64,000 bases of DNA from Bacteroidota bacterium. GTDB taxonomy: Bacteria; Bacteroidota; Bacteroidia; B-17B0; Aurantibacillaceae. Both the position numbers and the translations under genes were made by a program. The notes beneath the pieces are model-generated. The model was not told the origin of the DNA. It saw only the letters and a program-made list of their open reading frames with translations, and did not search any database. Of this stretch, positions 61,798 to 64,000 are shown one piece after another (position 1 is the first letter of the stretch; each line of letters starts with the position of its first letter). The DNA is taken from assembly GCA_963169355.1 (NCBI GenBank), contig CAUJCR010000001.1, positions 221,563 to 285,562 on the forward strand, given 5' to 3'.

Positions 61798-63762
61798 TTA
61801 TTTTGAGAGTACCTTTAATTCTGTTCTACGATTTTTTGCTTTATTTTCTGGCGTGTCATTTGGGGCTTTTGGTTTAGTATCGCCATAGCCTTTATACGAT
61901 AAATTTGAGGCTGGTATTCCACCTTTTTCTATCACATAATCGTAAATAGCTTTTGCTCTATTATTAGATAATGTTTTATTAAATGCTTTATCGCCACTAT
62001 TATCTGTGTGCCCACTAAATTCTATTTTTAATGTTGGATTAGCTTTTAAAAACGCAATAATTTTTTGTAACTCAGCTTTCGATTCGGCTTTTAAATCCCA
62101 TTTATTAACGTCAAAGAAAATATTTTTTAATTCAATAATTCCTGTATCAATAGGCTGTAATGGAATTTGTAACTGATATGGTTTATTATAATCTGCTACC
62201 TTATTTTTTAAAGAAAAATTATCACTATAAAATAAGAAACCTGGCTTACTCACATTTACTAAGTAATTATGATTTGAAGTAAGCGTTACTAAAAATTCTC
62301 CGGCACTATTGCTATAAGCATTTGTTACAGATTGTTGTGTTTCTAAATCTATCAATTCAAAAAATGCCTCAACTGGTGCTTTTGTTTTAGCATTATAAGT
62401 TAAGCCTTTTACATAGGTGATTTTTTCAGGCCTTCTGTTTTCGGGTAGTTCAAACTGATAGATATCCAAACCTCCAAAACCACCTTCTCGTTCACTAGCA
62501 AAATAGGCTAACTTACCATTTGCATCTACTAACAAACTATTTTCATCTCTAGCTGTATTAATTGGATAGCCTAAATTTACCGCCTCTCCCCATGATCCAT
62601 CTGCTTGTTTTTTACTCATATAAATATCTAAACCGCCCATTCCTGGTCTTCCGCGAGAACTAAAATATAATGTTTGATTATCTGGATGAATAAACACACT
62701 TTCTTCTTCTTCCTCTGTATTAATTTGGCTCGGTAAACGAACAGGTTCGGTAAATTTTCCATCCTCGCCAATTGTTGAAGAATAAATATCTGGATTTTTA
62801 ATTCCTTCTCTTGTTACCATTCCTCTAATAAAATAAAGTGTTTTACCATCGCTACTAAAACTAGGTTGAGTTTCCCAATTTTTAGTATTAATCACAGGAC
62901 CTGCATTTCTTGGCTTCGTCCATTTACCATTTATTTTTTGAGCATAAAAAATATCACAACTGCCATAGCCTTTTCTATCTTGAGAGCCATAATCTCCAGT
63001 CATTTCCATACATGACGCAAAGAACATGATTTCACCATCAGCACTTAATGAAGGAGCGCCTTCATTACCCAGTGTGTTTACCGATGTAACAGGTAAAGCC
63101 GTTTGCCACACGCCATTTACTTTTTTACTCATATAAAAATCTTCTTGTCCTGCTGCCTCTGGATTTGCTGATTCGCGCAAATTTCGGGTAAACATAAACG
63201 TGTTTCCATCGGCTGTAATAGCCGGAAAATATTCATAATTAGCTGTGTTAATGCCCGCACCTACATTTACTGGATTAAACGGCTGAGGATGTTTGATGGC
63301 ATCTGCTCCAAATTTTGCATTAATTAATTGTTTAGCAGCTTCGTCTTTTAAATTCGGATTTATTCTTTCTGCTTTAGTAATTTTTTCAAAACACACTACT
63401 GCTTTATCATACATGCCTTCGTATAAATAAGCACCACCTAAATAAAAATTATTATCAATAAATAGTTTTGGATTTACTTGTATGGCTTTTTCATATAATG
63501 GAATAGCTTCTTTAATTTTATTTTTACCCATCATAAAATCAGCGTAGGCAGAAAGCGCTTCAATAAACTGTCCATCTTCTTCAATGGCTTTTTTAATCAA
63601 TTTTTCAGCTTCTTCGTCTTTATGATACTGAAACATTTTTTTACTTTCCTCAAAGTATTTAATGGCTTTTTTATTAGATGAGGAATACATACCAGGAGGA
63701 TAACTTTGAGCAAAGAAATTTGTAAAGGAAATAAGTAAATAAAAAATGATAAAACGTTGCAT
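61798..63762 (-). CDS. OmpA/TPR/PD40 protein, PorE-like
   Basis: Product of 654 residues. Signal peptide ([15 protein letters not shown]), TPR units (about 30-150), WD40-like PD40 repeats forming a propeller (about 170-435; [25 protein letters not shown]), a carboxypeptidase-like beta domain (about 445-530) and a C-terminal OmpA domain (about 545-654) with the peptidoglycan-binding pattern [10 protein letters not shown]...NNRAKAI. The same four-part order and length occur in PorE, a T9SS-linked peptidoglycan-binding protein of Porphyromonas. No lipobox is seen, unlike PorE, and paralogues with this layout exist, so identity is probable rather than certain. Confidence 0.8.
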   Translation of the reverse strand: MQRFIIFYLLISFTNFFAQSYPPGMYSSSNKKAIKYFEESKKMFQYHKDEEAEKLIKKAIEEDGQFIEALSAYADFMMGKNKIKEAIPLYEKAIQVNPKLFIDNNFYLGGAYLYEGMYDKAVVCFEKITKAERINPNLKDEAAKQLINAKFGADAIKHPQPFNPVNVGAGINTANYEYFPAITADGNTFMFTRNLRESANPEAAGQEDFYMSKKVNGVWQTALPVTSVNTLGNEGAPSLSADGEIMFFASCMEMTGDYGSQDRKGYGSCDIFYAQKINGKWTKPRNAGPVINTKNWETQPSFSSDGKTLYFIRGMVTREGIKNPDIYSSTIGEDGKFTEPVRLPSQINTEEEEESVFIHPDNQTLYFSSRGRPGMGGLDIYMSKKQADGSWGEAVNLGYPINTARDENSLLVDANGKLAYFASEREGGFGGLDIYQFELPENRRPEKITYVKGLTYNAKTKAPVEAFFELIDLETQQSVTNAYSNSAGEFLVTLTSNHNYLVNVSKPGFLFYSDNFSLKNKVADYNKPYQLQIPLQPIDTGIIELKNIFFDVNKWDLKAESKAELQKIIAFLKANPTLKIEFSGHTDNSGDKAFNKTLSNNRAKAIYDYVIEKGGIPASNLSYKGYGDTKPKAPNDTPENKAKNRRTELKVLSK

Positions 63763-63828
63763 AAAATCTATAAATCAGTTGTATAAATATAATGATATAT
63801 TAGGAAATTAGATACTAAAAAAACACAA
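63763..63828. other. Intergenic spacer upstream of the PorE-like gene
   Basis: AT-rich spacer between the PorE-like start and the right-edge sequence. On the minus strand a TATATTTA box 21 nt before the PorE-like ATG is a candidate -7 element. Confidence 0.35.
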
Positions 63829-64000
63829 ATGTTTCAGGCTGTTTATCACACCAATAAACAACAAATTTCGGTATTAAACCCAGATTATGCATTAGCAATT
63901 CTATTACGAGCTAAAATCCCTGCAAAATATGAAGCTTTGCAACTTTTTCTCTTTCACCGTAGCAGTGGCTACGCTTCATTCGTAAAAGTTCATATTTTAT
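63829..64000 (+). other. Right-edge sequence: open frame or dispersed repeat with stem-loop
   Basis: A frame opens at ATG 63829 (MFQAVYHTNKQQISVLNPDY...) and runs to the window end without a stop (57 codons), but its product is not recognisable. The last 60 bp are structured: CGTAGC-AGTG-GCTACG (63958-63973) inside AACTTTT (63941-63947) / AAAAGTT (63984-63990), and AAAATATGAA (63924-63933) is inverted at 63989-63998. This looks more like a dispersed repeat or the end of a mobile element than a gene. It cannot be resolved without sequence to the right. Confidence 0.3.

Overview
The window is AT-rich chromosomal DNA from a member of the Bacteroidota. The evidence is a secreted protease with a type IX secretion C-terminal sorting domain, GldA and GldC, a PorE-like OmpA/TPR/PD40 protein, a SusC-style TonB-dependent receptor with an N-terminal carboxypeptidase-like domain, and promoters of the Bacteroidota form TTG-N19/20-TAnnTTTG with hardly any Shine-Dalgarno sequences. 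I cannot place it below class or order. There is no rRNA, tRNA, CRISPR array, prophage or recognisable transposase. Most of the window is densely packed housekeeping DNA with short operons on both strands.

Layout. 1-3065: end of a HAD phosphatase, methionine aminopeptidase, and three small secreted or lipoprotein genes of unknown function. 3288-4529: an orphan P-loop ATPase gene lying between two identical 40-bp perfect palindromes. 4614-7290: a TonB receptor behind a TPP riboswitch. 7318-9723: a mutagenesis operon, umuD-umuC-SRAP, with a palindromic operator. 9809-19583: methyltransferase, DUF3817, murI-panB, a DUF4249-like lipoprotein, dnaK, hisS, recG. 19664-22694: an outer-membrane-like protein, three tandem palindromes with a 32-bp period, a second orphan ATPase (AAA+DUF4143), then ruvB. 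22691-29454: purT, a CoA-transferase/aldo-keto reductase/aldehyde dehydrogenase group, gldA. 29596-37557: rsgA, a SpoIIE-type phosphatase, a zinc phospholipase-like protein, gldC, an RlmI-like methyltransferase, and a NatAB-like exporter. 38018-48487: bioB-bioF, the T9SS metalloprotease, tcdA, TatD, an alpha-oxoamine synthase, NlpC/P60, bioD and a glycosyltransferase. 48632-58232: trxB, a YwqK-like protein, a heptose-nucleotide and surface-polysaccharide cluster, and a tightly overlapping operon of LtaS-like, epimerase, DUF493, LysE and GH3 genes. 58272-64000: M42 peptidase, rnhA, a membrane EEP hydrolase, a LolD-like ATPase, the PorE-like protein and a repeat-like right edge.

Genes that work together. 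UmuD, UmuC and the SRAP protein handle translesion synthesis and abasic sites. A palindrome of the form GCTATA-N3-TATAGC stands before both umuD and ruvB and is a candidate SOS-like operator. The TPP riboswitch marks the TonB receptor as a likely thiamine-compound importer. gmhA, hddC and gmhB give most of the GDP-heptose pathway, without the hddA kinase. bioB, bioF and bioD give part of biotin synthesis.

The least explained feature is the pair of unrelated orphan ATPases, each with its own palindromic DNA placed over or beside its promoter; in one case the gene is bracketed on both sides. A second pattern is that many genes have the -7 promoter box only 1-7 nt before the start codon, which predicts leaderless mRNAs.
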